A stretch of 64,000 nt of DNA from Paludibacteraceae bacterium (GTDB taxonomy: Bacteria; Bacteroidota; Bacteroidia; Bacteroidales; Paludibacteraceae): NCBI GenBank assembly GCA_905233375.1, contig CAJOEJ010000001.1, positions 55,585 through 119,584 on the forward strand, read 5' to 3'. The notes under the pieces were generated by a model. It saw nothing but the letters and a program-made list of their open reading frames with translations. It ran no database searches and was not told the origin of the DNA. Below, in pieces: positions 18,434 to 27,804 of this stretch. Numbering within the stretch: the first letter of the stretch is position 1; the number at the start of each line of letters is the position of its first letter. A program made the translations under genes and the position numbers.

Positions 18434-19867
18434 TTATTCCCTATTGGGGAGGAAAAGATCGTCTAATTGGACTTGCTGCATTACTTCGTTTGCATACTCA
18501 TTGCTCTTCAGACCATATGGAGTTACAAAAGTAAGTTGAAGTCCTTTGTTTATTTGAGCCTCTGTCTGAAAAGCAAACAGACGGTTTTGCAATTTATCAT
18601 ATTCCGCTTTCTTAATCAAATAAGGAGCAGAGGAAAATTTCATCTCACAGACATTAACTATATCGTCCGATCTGTCCAATATCAAATCTATCTGGGCTGC
18701 CGGCTTGAGTTCTTTACTTCTCCATTGGTAGTAATCAACGCTTATGCCGCTTATCCCGAGTCGTTGCTTGATTTGGTTGATATGTTGCATCGCTACACGT
18801 TCGAATGCCAACCCCTCCCACGATAAAAGTTGCGCAGCCCGGTTGTTCTTGCTGAAATAGTGTTCTTCTTCTCCGATCAACGTGTTAAAATGCAAGTGAA
18901 ACAGTGTAAACATATCCGTAAGGGCATATAATTCAGCGTTTTGTTTTATTTTTGTGCTGTACACGCGATATGAACGGATAAAATCACAATTAGAGAGGTT
19001 TGTCAACAATTTTGTTAGTCTTCCACCACTGCTCATGTCTAACTTTTGGGCTATTTCATCCCGTGTTAAGCCCTGTTTGTTTTTCGAAAGGACATCAACT
19101 ATTTTATAATATGGCTCAGGGGACTTGAATAGCGAAGCCAGTAAACGGTCATATTCTCGTCGCAAAAGACCGGAAGGTTTGCTGTATAAACGGTCAAGTG
19201 ATTGCATCAAACTCTCATTCGATTGTAACAAACTTAAATAATATGGTATTCCGCCAAAGAACATATACGCTTGCGTTATCATCAGCCGTGTCCATTTGAG
19301 CCCATTCGAAAGGAGGTATTGTTCGGTCTCTGCGAGGTTGAAAGGGTGCAAATGGATTTCAAATGTGAGACGGTCATGCAAACCTCCATGACTGTCTATA
19401 ATATTCTTAATGATCCATGAAGTAGCACTACCGCATACAATAAGTTTTATATTAGGATGCTGAACAGCCCATGTGTTCCAAAAATGGTCAAGAGCAGGAA
19501 TAAACTCGGAACGTTGTATGTCGAAACATGGTATTTCGTCTAAAAAGATGATGGTTAATTTGCCGGCATCCACGCGAGGTTGTAGTCCTTCTTGCAGGCG
19601 GGCGAACAGCTTCATCCAACTATCTGTTTCTGTCCCGTTCACGCCAAGTTTATCCAAAGCGGCACAGAAAGATTCTTTCTGTCGGGCTGTCTTGCCATTC
19701 AGAACGCCGGAAGCATGGAACGCTAATTGGTCACGGAAATATTCCGTAACGAGATACGTTTTACCAACACGCCGTCTGCCGTAAACCGCAATAAACTCCG
19801 CTTTTGCACTCTTGCTTAACAGTTCCAGTTGTTGTTGCTCTACTGTTCTGCCAATAATATTTCCCAT
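18434..19867 (-). CDS. AAA ATP-binding protein (archaeal-ATPase/DUF234-like family), intact copy
   Basis: Walker A YGRRRVGKTYLV, Walker B IIFLDEIPCF, MFFGGIPYYLSLL; start MGNIIGRTVEQ at 19867. Confidence 0.9.
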   Translation of the reverse strand: MGNIIGRTVEQQQLELLSKSAKAEFIAVYGRRRVGKTYLVTEYFRDQLAFHASGVLNGKTARQKESFCAALDKLGVNGTETDSWMKLFARLQEGLQPRVDAGKLTIIFLDEIPCFDIQRSEFIPALDHFWNTWAVQHPNIKLIVCGSATSWIIKNIIDSHGGLHDRLTFEIHLHPFNLAETEQYLLSNGLKWTRLMITQAYMFFGGIPYYLSLLQSNESLMQSLDRLYSKPSGLLRREYDRLLASLFKSPEPYYKIVDVLSKNKQGLTRDEIAQKLDMSSGGRLTKLLTNLSNCDFIRSYRVYSTKIKQNAELYALTDMFTLFHLHFNTLIGEEEHYFSKNNRAAQLLSWEGLAFERVAMQHINQIKQRLGISGISVDYYQWRSKELKPAAQIDLILDRSDDIVNVCEMKFSSAPYLIKKAEYDKLQNRLFAFQTEAQINKGLQLTFVTPYGLKSNEYANEVMQQVQLDDLFLPNRE

Positions 19868-19892
19868 AGTAGTGTATGTTTGAAATCCGCTG

Positions 19893-19924
19893 CAAAGGTA
19901 CAAAAAATAATTGATATATACAAA
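19893..19924 (-). promoter_or_regulatory. Bacteroidetes-type promoter of the ATP-binding protein gene
   Basis: reverse TTTG (19921-19924)-N20-TACCTTTG (19893-19900). Confidence 0.65.
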
Positions 19925-19929
19925 CAATT

Positions 19930-20083
19930 TTAGCCAAAATATGTGAATTTTGTGCATTTTTGGCTAAAACTGAATATTGAGTTTGAGCCAAAGTTGATGT
20001 TTTTAGTGCGTTTTTGGCTAAAACTGGATAGTGAGTTTGAGCCAAAGTTGGTATTTTTAATACGTTTTTGGCTAAAACTGATG
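19930..20083. repeat. 54-bp tandem repeat, about 2.8 copies, with internal inverted TTTGGCT/AGCCAAA
   Basis: TTTTTGGCTAAAACTG starts at 19957, 20011 and 20065 (period 54). Confidence 0.9.
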
Positions 20084-20551
20084 AGAACACGTCTCCCATG
20101 TCTCGCGGCAGAGTTGTTGGATCCGGTCGAGTCCGTTCCCTTTCGGGTACACCATATAGCCGGAAGAGGAGACCTCCGTTTCGGAGTTGGCAAATGTGAG
20201 GTGAATGCGCCACATGGAGCCGCCGCTCACATGGCGGTGCCGCCACGAAGAGTAGTTCGCTTTGTAGGCAAGCATGCGCTCCTCGATGACGATTTGCCGG
20301 AGTTGTTCAGCGAAGGTATCGGGCACTTGGACGCAAGGAGCATGCACGATGTCGCATCCGGTGCCGTTGGTGAGCCAATAGTGTCCGTCGGAGTCACGGC
20401 GGAGTGCGTAATGGAGGGTGGGATAGAGGGTGGCGTTATCAACGCGGTACTCCATGGAGGCGACAGGGGTATCCGGTACAAGGCGTGCATGCGTGCAGCC
20501 CGTGAAAAGATTCAGCAACATAGTCAGAATGATTAACAATCGGGTTTTCAT
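20072..20551 (-). CDS. Small lipoprotein, paralogue of 26820-27269
   Basis: lipobox LLNLFTGC; shared VPDTPVASMEYRVD...LRRD.DG.Y.LTN...SSSGYM..PKG.GL.RI.QLC. Confidence 0.75.
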   Translation of the reverse strand: MKTRLLIILTMLLNLFTGCTHARLVPDTPVASMEYRVDNATLYPTLHYALRRDSDGHYWLTNGTGCDIVHAPCVQVPDTFAEQLRQIVIEERMLAYKANYSSWRHRHVSGGSMWRIHLTFANSETEVSSSGYMVYPKGNGLDRIQQLCRETWETCSHQF

Positions 20552-20578
20552 TTTTATCAAATCAGCTAATAACACATT

Positions 20579-21439
20579 TTATTGTCTTTTCCAATTCCCG
20601 TCGAAGCGTTTGAATGGTTCGCCCTGCAGGGTGATAAATTCGGATATGGACCCGTTGTCGGGATCCACCTGCCAGACGTATTCCGCCTGGTTGGGGTGGA
20701 TAGCGGTCCCGGATCCGCTTTCATGGAGCGTGATGCCGTTGAAATGCACGGAGTCGTCGATGAGAGTGGCTTGGTAACAGACGTCGCCGTTGGTCCAGTA
20801 ACTGCCGGCAGGTATGTTCACGGGCAGGGGCTCGAGGGCGGTTCCGTTCCATTGGTAAGAACCGTATCCGTCGGTGAGAAAGGCATGGGTGGGTTCATCC
20901 CAATACGAGATGATCTCACGCCATACTTCGAGGGCTTCGTATTCAAAGCCGGTCTGTTCGACGAGTTGCCCTTTTGCATCGCGAATAAGGGGCACGCGCC
21001 GGAGGGAGTGTCCGGTACGCTCGTAGGTGACAAGTCCGGTATAGGCTACCGCCGACCATTCGCGGAAATAACTCTCGAAGAGGTAGAGATGCCGGGTAGG
21101 ATGCGGCAGGGTATAGATGCCGGTTATGAGGGACATATCGTCGTCCGACCAGTCCGGCAGACCTTCAAACACCCTCACTACGTTGTCTTCATCGCGGACG
21201 GTATAGACGGCAGACCAGTTGATCATCTGTCCGCCTGTCCGGTTGTCCCAGCCATAGATACAAATGGCGCTGTCGGACGAACAGACGGTATGTACGGGGA
21301 TGAGGCTGTCGCAAGGGATGAGAGCCAGGACAGAATCTATATAGACGGGTGACTGGTTTTGGGTGACGGGTGATTTGCTGCACGCGCATAACGCAAACAC
21401 CACGACCCAAAGCAAGACTCTGCCGGAGATGTTTCTCAT
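20579..21439 (-). CDS. Hypothetical lipoprotein
   Basis: lipobox VVFALCAC; long ORF. Confidence 0.65.
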   Translation of the reverse strand: MRNISGRVLLWVVVFALCACSKSPVTQNQSPVYIDSVLALIPCDSLIPVHTVCSSDSAICIYGWDNRTGGQMINWSAVYTVRDEDNVVRVFEGLPDWSDDDMSLITGIYTLPHPTRHLYLFESYFREWSAVAYTGLVTYERTGHSLRRVPLIRDAKGQLVEQTGFEYEALEVWREIISYWDEPTHAFLTDGYGSYQWNGTALEPLPVNIPAGSYWTNGDVCYQATLIDDSVHFNGITLHESGSGTAIHPNQAEYVWQVDPDNGSISEFITLQGEPFKRFDGNWKRQ

Positions 21440-21667
21440 ATGTTATAAAATATTATATTTTAGTCCAAAATGTCCCAAAATGATTCCCAAAGACATGAAA
21501 CAAACGGAACCGTTTGATTGGATTACTGATGGGTGGGGAATGTGTGGCTTAATATAGGAAACCTATCATCCAAAGAGGCTGTTTTGAGCATTATCAAATC
21601 AATTGTGCTTTATGTATTAAACATATTTGTAGAATATATGCTTTATGCATTGAGCACAAATCCGCTG

Positions 21668-21699
21668 CAAAGATACCACTTTTTTTTGATATATGCAAA
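21668..21699 (-). promoter_or_regulatory. Bacteroidetes-type promoter for 21439->
   Basis: reverse TTTG (21696-21699)-N20-TATCTTTG (21668-21675). Confidence 0.6.
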
Positions 21700-21754
21700 T
21701 ATTTTTGCATTTTTTTCAGTAATCCAATATGTCAAGGACCGATTTCATTAGTAA

Positions 21755-21780
21755 CCATGCGGGGGATCAGCCCCGCATGG
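21755..21780. repeat. Intergenic hairpin family member 1
   Basis: ccatgcggggg-atcag-ccccgcatgg; flanks attagtaac / ctgaag. Confidence 0.75.
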
Positions 21781-21799
21781 CTGAAGTTTCTGTTGAATA

Positions 21800-22180
21800 T
21801 CAGTTCTGCTCCAGGTGGGTGTTCATCATTCCGTTGCGGTTAACGGTCACGGCTTTGTATCCGTTCACGTTGCCGTTACGGTCGAATGTCTCGAAGATGA
21901 AGAGCAGTTTGTCCTCCAGAAGGAACTCGGCTTTCGCAATCACGAAACGGGCGGATCCGTATTCGCCTTCGGTCTCCTGGACGTCTTTGGCTTTCGACGG
22001 GTCTGCCAGGATCGCTTCGGAGCTCCTTCCGGAATACATATACACTTTCTCCCCGACTACGGGCTGACCTTGTGCGTTACGGACCTCCACCACTACTTCG
22101 GAGTCATGTCCCATCAGCGCGCAGCCCGTCATCATGGCGGCGCATACCAGTACGGCAAAGAATAAAATAAGCTTTTTCAT
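21800..22180 (-). CDS. Small lipoprotein, paralogue of the next gene
   Basis: lipobox AAMMTGC; VEVRNAQGQPVVGEKVYMYS. Confidence 0.7.
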   Translation of the reverse strand: MKKLILFFAVLVCAAMMTGCALMGHDSEVVVEVRNAQGQPVVGEKVYMYSGRSSEAILADPSKAKDVQETEGEYGSARFVIAKAEFLLEDKLLFIFETFDRNGNVNGYKAVTVNRNGMMNTHLEQN

Positions 22181-22192
22181 ACGATGATAGTT

Positions 22193-22585
22193 TTAATAGG
22201 AACTGTTATGGATGGTATTGGAGCTGTGTCCGTGCCGCTTGACGGTAACGGATGCACGTCCGTTCTCCTGGTCGCCTTTGTACGTCACGAAAACGAATGA
22301 GGCTTCGTCCTGATAGAGCATCTCGATCTCCTTGATACTGAACTCGACGCTGCCTTTGCTGTTGGTAGCGAGATTCTGATACGCATCGCTCTTGGCGGAG
22401 CTTCTGCTGTACGAGGCAGCAGAGAACATATACACGATCTCGTCTGCTACGGGGTTGCCTCCCGGGTCTTCCACATAAATGGTGATCGTTGCGGCTTTGC
22501 TGAACGAATACATCAGACATCCGGAGAAAAGCGATGCCACGCCGATAAGGATGGCAAGCATGCCTAATTTCTTGAACTGTTTCAT
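22193..22585 (-). CDS. Small lipoprotein, paralogue of 21800-22180
   Basis: lipobox SLFSGC; IYVEDPGGNPVADEIVYMFS. Confidence 0.7.
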   Translation of the reverse strand: MKQFKKLGMLAILIGVASLFSGCLMYSFSKAATITIYVEDPGGNPVADEIVYMFSAASYSRSSAKSDAYQNLATNSKGSVEFSIKEIEMLYQDEASFVFVTYKGDQENGRASVTVKRHGHSSNTIHNSSY

Positions 22586-22616
22586 ACGTGTGAGTTATTG
22601 TGGTTAATATTGGTAA

Positions 22617-22642
22617 CCTTGCGGGAAACCAATCCCGCAAGG
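22617..22642. repeat. Intergenic hairpin family member 2
   Basis: ccttgcggga-aaccaa-tcccgcaagg; flank attggtaa. Confidence 0.75.
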
Positions 22643-22651
22643 TCAGACTTC

Positions 22652-23779
22652 TTACTTGATCTCAATGCCCTGTGCATTGTACCATTTGCCGTTGTACTCG
22701 ATCATGAGTTCGCCGTTCTCGATTTTCTTGCGTGCGGGAGCACTTGATGATCCTCCATGCGGGTTCGACTCCGAGCTCTTAGGCATGTTGGCGAAGTATT
22801 CGGGGCAGGTGAATTCCGAGTGTCCGTTCTTGTCGCTGACAAGGACATAGTAGCGCTCGGTCGTGCTCGGGGTGCCGTTCGTGCGGTACCACTGCTTGGT
22901 CGCTCCGTCTATTTTCTTGCCTTCTTTATACCACTGGTAGGAGACGATCTCGCCTCTACCGCCGTTGGGACCGTTATCCACAAACATGAAGTCATCCCAT
23001 TTGCGATATACGAATCCGCTCAGACAGCTGCCGGTGGCTGAGGTCACGGTGATGTTAAAGCGGTCACACCAGCAGATGACGCCTTTGTCGTCGATCATAT
23101 AAACCGAATAGGTATAGGAGCCTTCCGCCAGCGAAACCACGTCGTTGACTTTCGAAGCATCGTAATTGATGACTTTTGCGCCGGATACAACCTCATTGTT
23201 CGTCGGATCCACTGCGTATTGGTATCCCAGACCGCAGTAGGTCTTGCCGTTTGACGGATCAGTGGAACCCGCGGTGGTGAAGAGCTGGTAGTCACCCTTA
23301 CCGCTGATCATATCCGCCGGAACGGAAACGGGGTGAGTCTCTGTATGGTACTTAACCGTCACGTAATAGATATCATAGCGGTCAACCAAAGCTCCGTCGA
23401 AACTGGGGATAGGCAGTTGGTCGGTCGGCAGTTCGCCTGCGGCTGCCTGTACACGGCGCTTCGGGGCATTAATGACCTGGATGGGGGATTCGGCAACGAT
23501 AAAGATATATTCGCCGATTCCCAAGGTCACATCAAGGGTCTTGGATACATAGTTTCCGTTAGCGTATGCGAGAAACTTGGGAGTGCCGTCCACCAGTTCG
23601 TAGAACGCGAGGTAGTATGGACTGCTGTATTTGGACTCCAGGGTGTAGTTTGCGGTACAGGTGTACAGGTCGGCGTCGAGCTCCACGTTCCAGACGTACT
23701 GCTGACCGTAGGACCAACCTTGAGCCGCCATGGAGAGGGACATCAGACATCCCGCTAAGAATAATATATACTTTTTCAT
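22652..23779 (-). CDS. Exported protein with short C-terminal GQL-type tail
   Basis: signal peptide; C-terminus KKIENGELMIEYNGKWYNAQGIEIK. Confidence 0.7.
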   Translation of the reverse strand: MKKYILFLAGCLMSLSMAAQGWSYGQQYVWNVELDADLYTCTANYTLESKYSSPYYLAFYELVDGTPKFLAYANGNYVSKTLDVTLGIGEYIFIVAESPIQVINAPKRRVQAAAGELPTDQLPIPSFDGALVDRYDIYYVTVKYHTETHPVSVPADMISGKGDYQLFTTAGSTDPSNGKTYCGLGYQYAVDPTNNEVVSGAKVINYDASKVNDVVSLAEGSYTYSVYMIDDKGVICWCDRFNITVTSATGSCLSGFVYRKWDDFMFVDNGPNGGRGEIVSYQWYKEGKKIDGATKQWYRTNGTPSTTERYYVLVSDKNGHSEFTCPEYFANMPKSSESNPHGGSSSAPARKKIENGELMIEYNGKWYNAQGIEIK

Positions 23780-23831
23780 AATGGTTTTCTTTTTTAAATT
23801 TGACTCTTAACTTTTAACGCTTGTCTTTTCC

Positions 23832-25394
23832 TTACTCGCTGATACGGTCTTTCTCGAATACCGGGATGATCTCCACGCGGCGGTCGAGCGAAATATCATG
23901 GTAGGGGTTCTCGCTGTCGTCATACTGCTGCGTATAACCGAAACCTTTGCTGACGATCTGGTCGGAAGGAACGCCTTTTTTCTTGAGCAGGCGTACGATC
24001 GAAGCCGCACGGCGCTCGCTCAGGTTCTGGTTGTACTCCTGCGAACCTTCTTTGGATGCGTGACCATACACGAGTACCATCTGCTCCGGGTGCTCCAACA
24101 GCACGGCGGCGATCTTGTCCACTACATCCGCCGGTTTGAGTTTCGGCTTGTCGCTGTCGAAATCGAACCAGATAACGGATTTCTTCATGATCTCGTTGAT
24201 CTTCTTGGCGGCAACAGGCACGTTCTCCACCTCCTCGCGGCGTGCGAGCGTGTAGGTCGTGTCGTTCATCACCAGCGTCTCGTATTTCTTCGGCTTGCGG
24301 TTCGGCGTGTTCCAGCTGATACCTACTTTCACACCTACGTCCCACGGGCGTACTGCGCTCACGTAGTCGGTGGCGATCACACCGTCGTAGCTCTCCATGA
24401 ACGAGTGCTGGCGGTAGCCGCTCTCGTTGTCGTTGCGCCATCCGATCTCTTTCGTCTTGTCCTGGCGGAGGTTGTTGAACGTGTAGTTGGCATAGATGCC
24501 CACCATCAGATCCAGATGCTCCATCAGAGGAATCATGAAACCGAAGTCAAACATACCGTCCACAGAGATGTTGGCGAGGCTCAGGTTCTTCTTGTCCGTC
24601 ATCCAGCCTTTGCTCGTTCCGATCGTCTCCGTGTAGTAGTCGCGGTCGGTACCCATCTCTTCGTCGATCGTCAGACCCCATTTCTTGTACTCACCCGAGT
24701 GCGAGATAGAACCGCTCACGAGGTTGTACTTCTGTCCGAGCAGGTAGTTCACTTTTGCACCTAAATCCGCGTAGATACGCAACTGGTTGTTGCGGTGGCT
24801 GACGCTTTTCATGCGGGCGATCGGGTATTGCAGCTGGATGCCGATCGGCAAACCGAGCAGGAAGGAGGTCTGACGCTCTTTCCAGTCGTTCATCGTGACC
24901 GTGTGGCTGTACTCCTCACCGCCGTCCGAGTCACCGTTGCTCGTCCATGTCTTCGTTCCGTTCAGTACCGAGTAGCTCGTCAACTGCTCTGCCTGAAGAC
25001 CGACCATGAAACCCCAGTTCTCGTGGAAGTAATACACGTAGTTGAACTGAGCCAGCCAGTTGAAACCGCCGTTGTTGCGGGCGTTCTGAAGACCCTGCTT
25101 CAGGTCATACAGGCTGTAACCCATAGAGCCGTAACCCGCACCTACCAGCGCCTGGAGGTAATGACCCTTGCGCGTCCAGGTCGTGTCTTCCTCCTGGGCG
25201 ATCTCCTGACGGATTTTCTTCGACGTGTACGTGTAAGTCGTGTCCATGTACACGTGGATGATCTCCGTCTGTTTCTCGATGTTTTCAGACGGTGTAGCGG
25301 CGGGAACCGACTTGGTCGTCGTGGTCACTTTGTCTGCCGCGATACCCGTCATCATGCAGCATAACGCTGCAACAATGAATAGTGTTCGTTTCAT
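23832..25394 (-). CDS. OmpA family outer membrane protein
   Basis: C-terminal VIWFDFDSDKPKLKPADVVDKIAAVL...GHASKEGSQEYNQNLSERRAASIVRLL; start MKRTLF. Confidence 0.92.
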   Translation of the reverse strand: MKRTLFIVAALCCMMTGIAADKVTTTTKSVPAATPSENIEKQTEIIHVYMDTTYTYTSKKIRQEIAQEEDTTWTRKGHYLQALVGAGYGSMGYSLYDLKQGLQNARNNGGFNWLAQFNYVYYFHENWGFMVGLQAEQLTSYSVLNGTKTWTSNGDSDGGEEYSHTVTMNDWKERQTSFLLGLPIGIQLQYPIARMKSVSHRNNQLRIYADLGAKVNYLLGQKYNLVSGSISHSGEYKKWGLTIDEEMGTDRDYYTETIGTSKGWMTDKKNLSLANISVDGMFDFGFMIPLMEHLDLMVGIYANYTFNNLRQDKTKEIGWRNDNESGYRQHSFMESYDGVIATDYVSAVRPWDVGVKVGISWNTPNRKPKKYETLVMNDTTYTLARREEVENVPVAAKKINEIMKKSVIWFDFDSDKPKLKPADVVDKIAAVLLEHPEQMVLVYGHASKEGSQEYNQNLSERRAASIVRLLKKKGVPSDQIVSKGFGYTQQYDDSENPYHDISLDRRVEIIPVFEKDRISE

Positions 25395-25699
25395 AAGCAT
25401 ATTGTTTGTTTTGTTGGATTTTCGTATAGAAAACACATTTCGGGCGCAAAGATACGAAAAATAATTTATATATGCAAGAAAATAGTGAATTTATTGTCAC
25501 CGAAATGCATTTTTCTGCTCCCATCCGCCCCCTTGCCCGAAAAACACAACATATAATGTTTATTTTTCCTTGGCTGAAGGTTGTTTGAGATCGTTTGATG
25601 CTTTATCAAAAGCGCCGAACCTTTCGAACGTCTTGCCTGTATGTCTTATTTTCTGCCATAAGTGGCGTTTTTTTGTGCGGTATGGCGAAAAATAATCAG

Positions 25700-26717
25700 T
25701 TATAAAAAAAGCTCTTTTAGAGTTATATTGTTGTATATAAGCTGATTATAGTATGCATTCTTCTTTGCTGAATTGTTTGTAATGAGCACAGAAATGATGC
25801 TTCTTCCTCGAAGTAGTGAAGATAGTTCTTGAATCCGGTTCTGGAGTTTCTCCGCTTCCGGTTTGGATAGGGCATATGCGCCTCCGGTATATTTCATCTC
25901 GCAGAGATTAACGATATGGTCTGCTCTGTCGATGACCATATCCATCTGTGCAGTAGAGGTTTGTAGGGCATAGGTCTTCGTTGCAATGCCGGAGATACCC
26001 AAGGCTTGTTGAATTTGCCGGATATGCGCAAAACAGAGCCGTTCAAAGCTCAGACCGAGCCAATTGGTATAGGTGCTGGATGTTTGCATATGCAGCCACA
26101 TGTTCTGATCGTAGGTCTCTTTCGTCCCTCCGAAATGCAGGTGGAAGAGCGTAAAGAAATCTATCAATTGGTAGATATGGGTTTTCCCGCTGATAGGCAG
26201 GTATTTGCGAATGAATCCGCATTGCTCCAACTCTTCCAGGCGACGAGTGAAACCACCGCCTCCTTTTTGTTTCAGGGCGGTCATTAATTCTGTACGGGTA
26301 TAGCCGCTTTTCTTTTTGCTTAGTTGGGTAATAATTTTGACATATTCGTTTGCTTGCTTAAAGAGCGACGAATATAAATTGTCGAACTCATCTGCCAAGA
26401 GGGCAGATTCTTCAAAGAACAAACGATCTATGTTCTGCGCGAGACTAAGCGATTTGTCCAATAAATGCAGGTAGTAAGGAATTCCGCCCAAAATCATATA
26501 GCAGTTTGCGACCATCTCGTCTGTCCAACGACAGCTGCCTGCGATTCCCTTTGGCAAAGCCTGTGCAGTAAAAGGAAAATTTATCATCAAAGAAGCTGCG
26601 GACAAGATATGTCTTGCCGACACGACGTCTGCCATATAGCACAACTAACTCTGCTTGAGATGACTCTTTCAATCGGGTCAATTCTTTCACTTCTCGCTCT
26701 CTACCAATAAGTTGCAT
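25700..26717 (-). pseudogene. Decayed AAA ATP-binding protein: central deletion plus frameshift
   Basis: N-terminal ORF 26445-26717 (MQLIGREREVKELTRL...YGRRRVGKTYLV) and C-terminal ORF 25700-26644 (...WTDEMVANCYMILGGIPYYLHLL...) in different frames; region with Walker B in the 18434 homologue is missing. Confidence 0.85.
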
Positions 26718-26744
26718 AACACCGGACTATTTTATTTTTGGCCG

Positions 26745-26775
26745 CAAAGGTACAAAAAATAATTTATATGGCAAA
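26745..26775 (-). promoter_or_regulatory. Bacteroidetes-type promoter of the decayed ATPase
   Basis: reverse TTTG-N19-TACCTTTG. Confidence 0.55.
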
Positions 26776-26819
26776 AAATAATTGAAGTTTTTTTCGTTTT
26801 TTCTGCTTTTCTGCTATGT

Positions 26820-27269
26820 TTATTCCCACACGCTTTGGCAGAGCTGCTCGATGCGGGCAAGACCTTCGCCTTTGGGGTGCTTCATGTAGCCGGAGGAGGA
26901 GACGCCGGCATCGCTGTGTTCAAACGCGATGGAGAAACGCCATGCCATCCCGCCGCAGATGATGTTACGGCGGGAGTGATAGCTCTCTTTGTAGGCAAGC
27001 ATATGTTCCTCACGGACGATCTGCTTCACCTGCTCCGCAAAGCTCTCCGGCACTTCGACCGTTTGTCCCTCTTCCGGAGCGCAATGGGAGGCGTTGGTGA
27101 GCCGGTAACGTCCGTCCGCATCGCGGCGGAGGATGAAATGGACGTCGGGATACCGGCTCGAATAATCAACCCGGTACTCCATGGACGCGACCGGGCTATC
27201 CGGAACCTGACGCGAGGGCAGGCAGCCGGTGAACAGGCACGTGAGTGCCCAAAGAATCGTTTTACGCAT
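26820..27269 (-). CDS. Small lipoprotein, paralogue of 20072-20551
   Basis: lipobox CLFTGC; VPDSPVASMEYRVD. Confidence 0.75.
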   Translation of the reverse strand: MRKTILWALTCLFTGCLPSRQVPDSPVASMEYRVDYSSRYPDVHFILRRDADGRYRLTNASHCAPEEGQTVEVPESFAEQVKQIVREEHMLAYKESYHSRRNIICGGMAWRFSIAFEHSDAGVSSSGYMKHPKGEGLARIEQLCQSVWE

Positions 27270-27273
27270 TCCC

Positions 27274-27741
27274 TTAAGGCAGCGTGGTGAACTGCTGGAC
27301 TGCCACTCTGCTGATCACATTGAGGTCATGATCCACTGCGCAGACATAGATAAGGTAGTCCGATCCGGGATAGTACCCTCCGCTGATGTTATGCGTACGT
27401 TTGCCGTGGCATATATAATCCCATTGCTCGAGATACTCGTAGTCATGTCCGGCGATGGTCTTCTGGTAGTTCAGATCCCGCGTCGCCATGTCGTAGTACG
27501 ACTTGTAGCCGTTGGTCTTGTACAGCTCTGCCGGACGGTCGGCGTTCCAGTACCACGCGATGTCGTCCCGGGAGGGGGTGATGGTGAACTCCACCTCGCA
27601 GCATACATCGTTGGGAATGTTACGCACCTGGATGTCAAACGTGACATCTATCTGCGGTTCCGGCTCCTGATCCTTGTTGTTGCAGGATCCGAACGTGAGG
27701 GCTACCAGAGAGGCAGCGACAAAAGCAAACAGTTTTTTCAT
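27274..27741 (-). CDS. Lipoprotein with a single domain resembling the 576/1468 family
   Basis: MKKLFAFVAASLVALTFGSCNN; FDIQVRNIPNDVCCEVEFTITPSRDDIAWYWN. Confidence 0.65.
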   Translation of the reverse strand: MKKLFAFVAASLVALTFGSCNNKDQEPEPQIDVTFDIQVRNIPNDVCCEVEFTITPSRDDIAWYWNADRPAELYKTNGYKSYYDMATRDLNYQKTIAGHDYEYLEQWDYICHGKRTHNISGGYYPGSDYLIYVCAVDHDLNVISRVAVQQFTTLP

Positions 27742-27766
27742 ACGTCGTGTTTTTTATAATTGGAAA

Positions 27767-27792
27767 CCCGGCGGGGAACCAACCCCGCCGGG
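27767..27792. repeat. Intergenic hairpin family member 3
   Basis: cccggcgggg-aaccaa-ccccgccggg; flanks attggaaa / ctgaat. Confidence 0.75.
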
Positions 27793-27804
27793 CTGAATAA
27801 GCGA

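Noticed and set aside
19943-20536. 197-aa plus ORF with an 18-aa repeat
   Set aside because: A consequence of the 54-bp tandem repeat plus antisense of a lipoprotein gene.
21533-21751. 72-aa hydrophobic plus-strand ORF
   Set aside because: Overlaps the predicted minus-strand promoter region and is AT-rich; no ribosome-binding or coding evidence.
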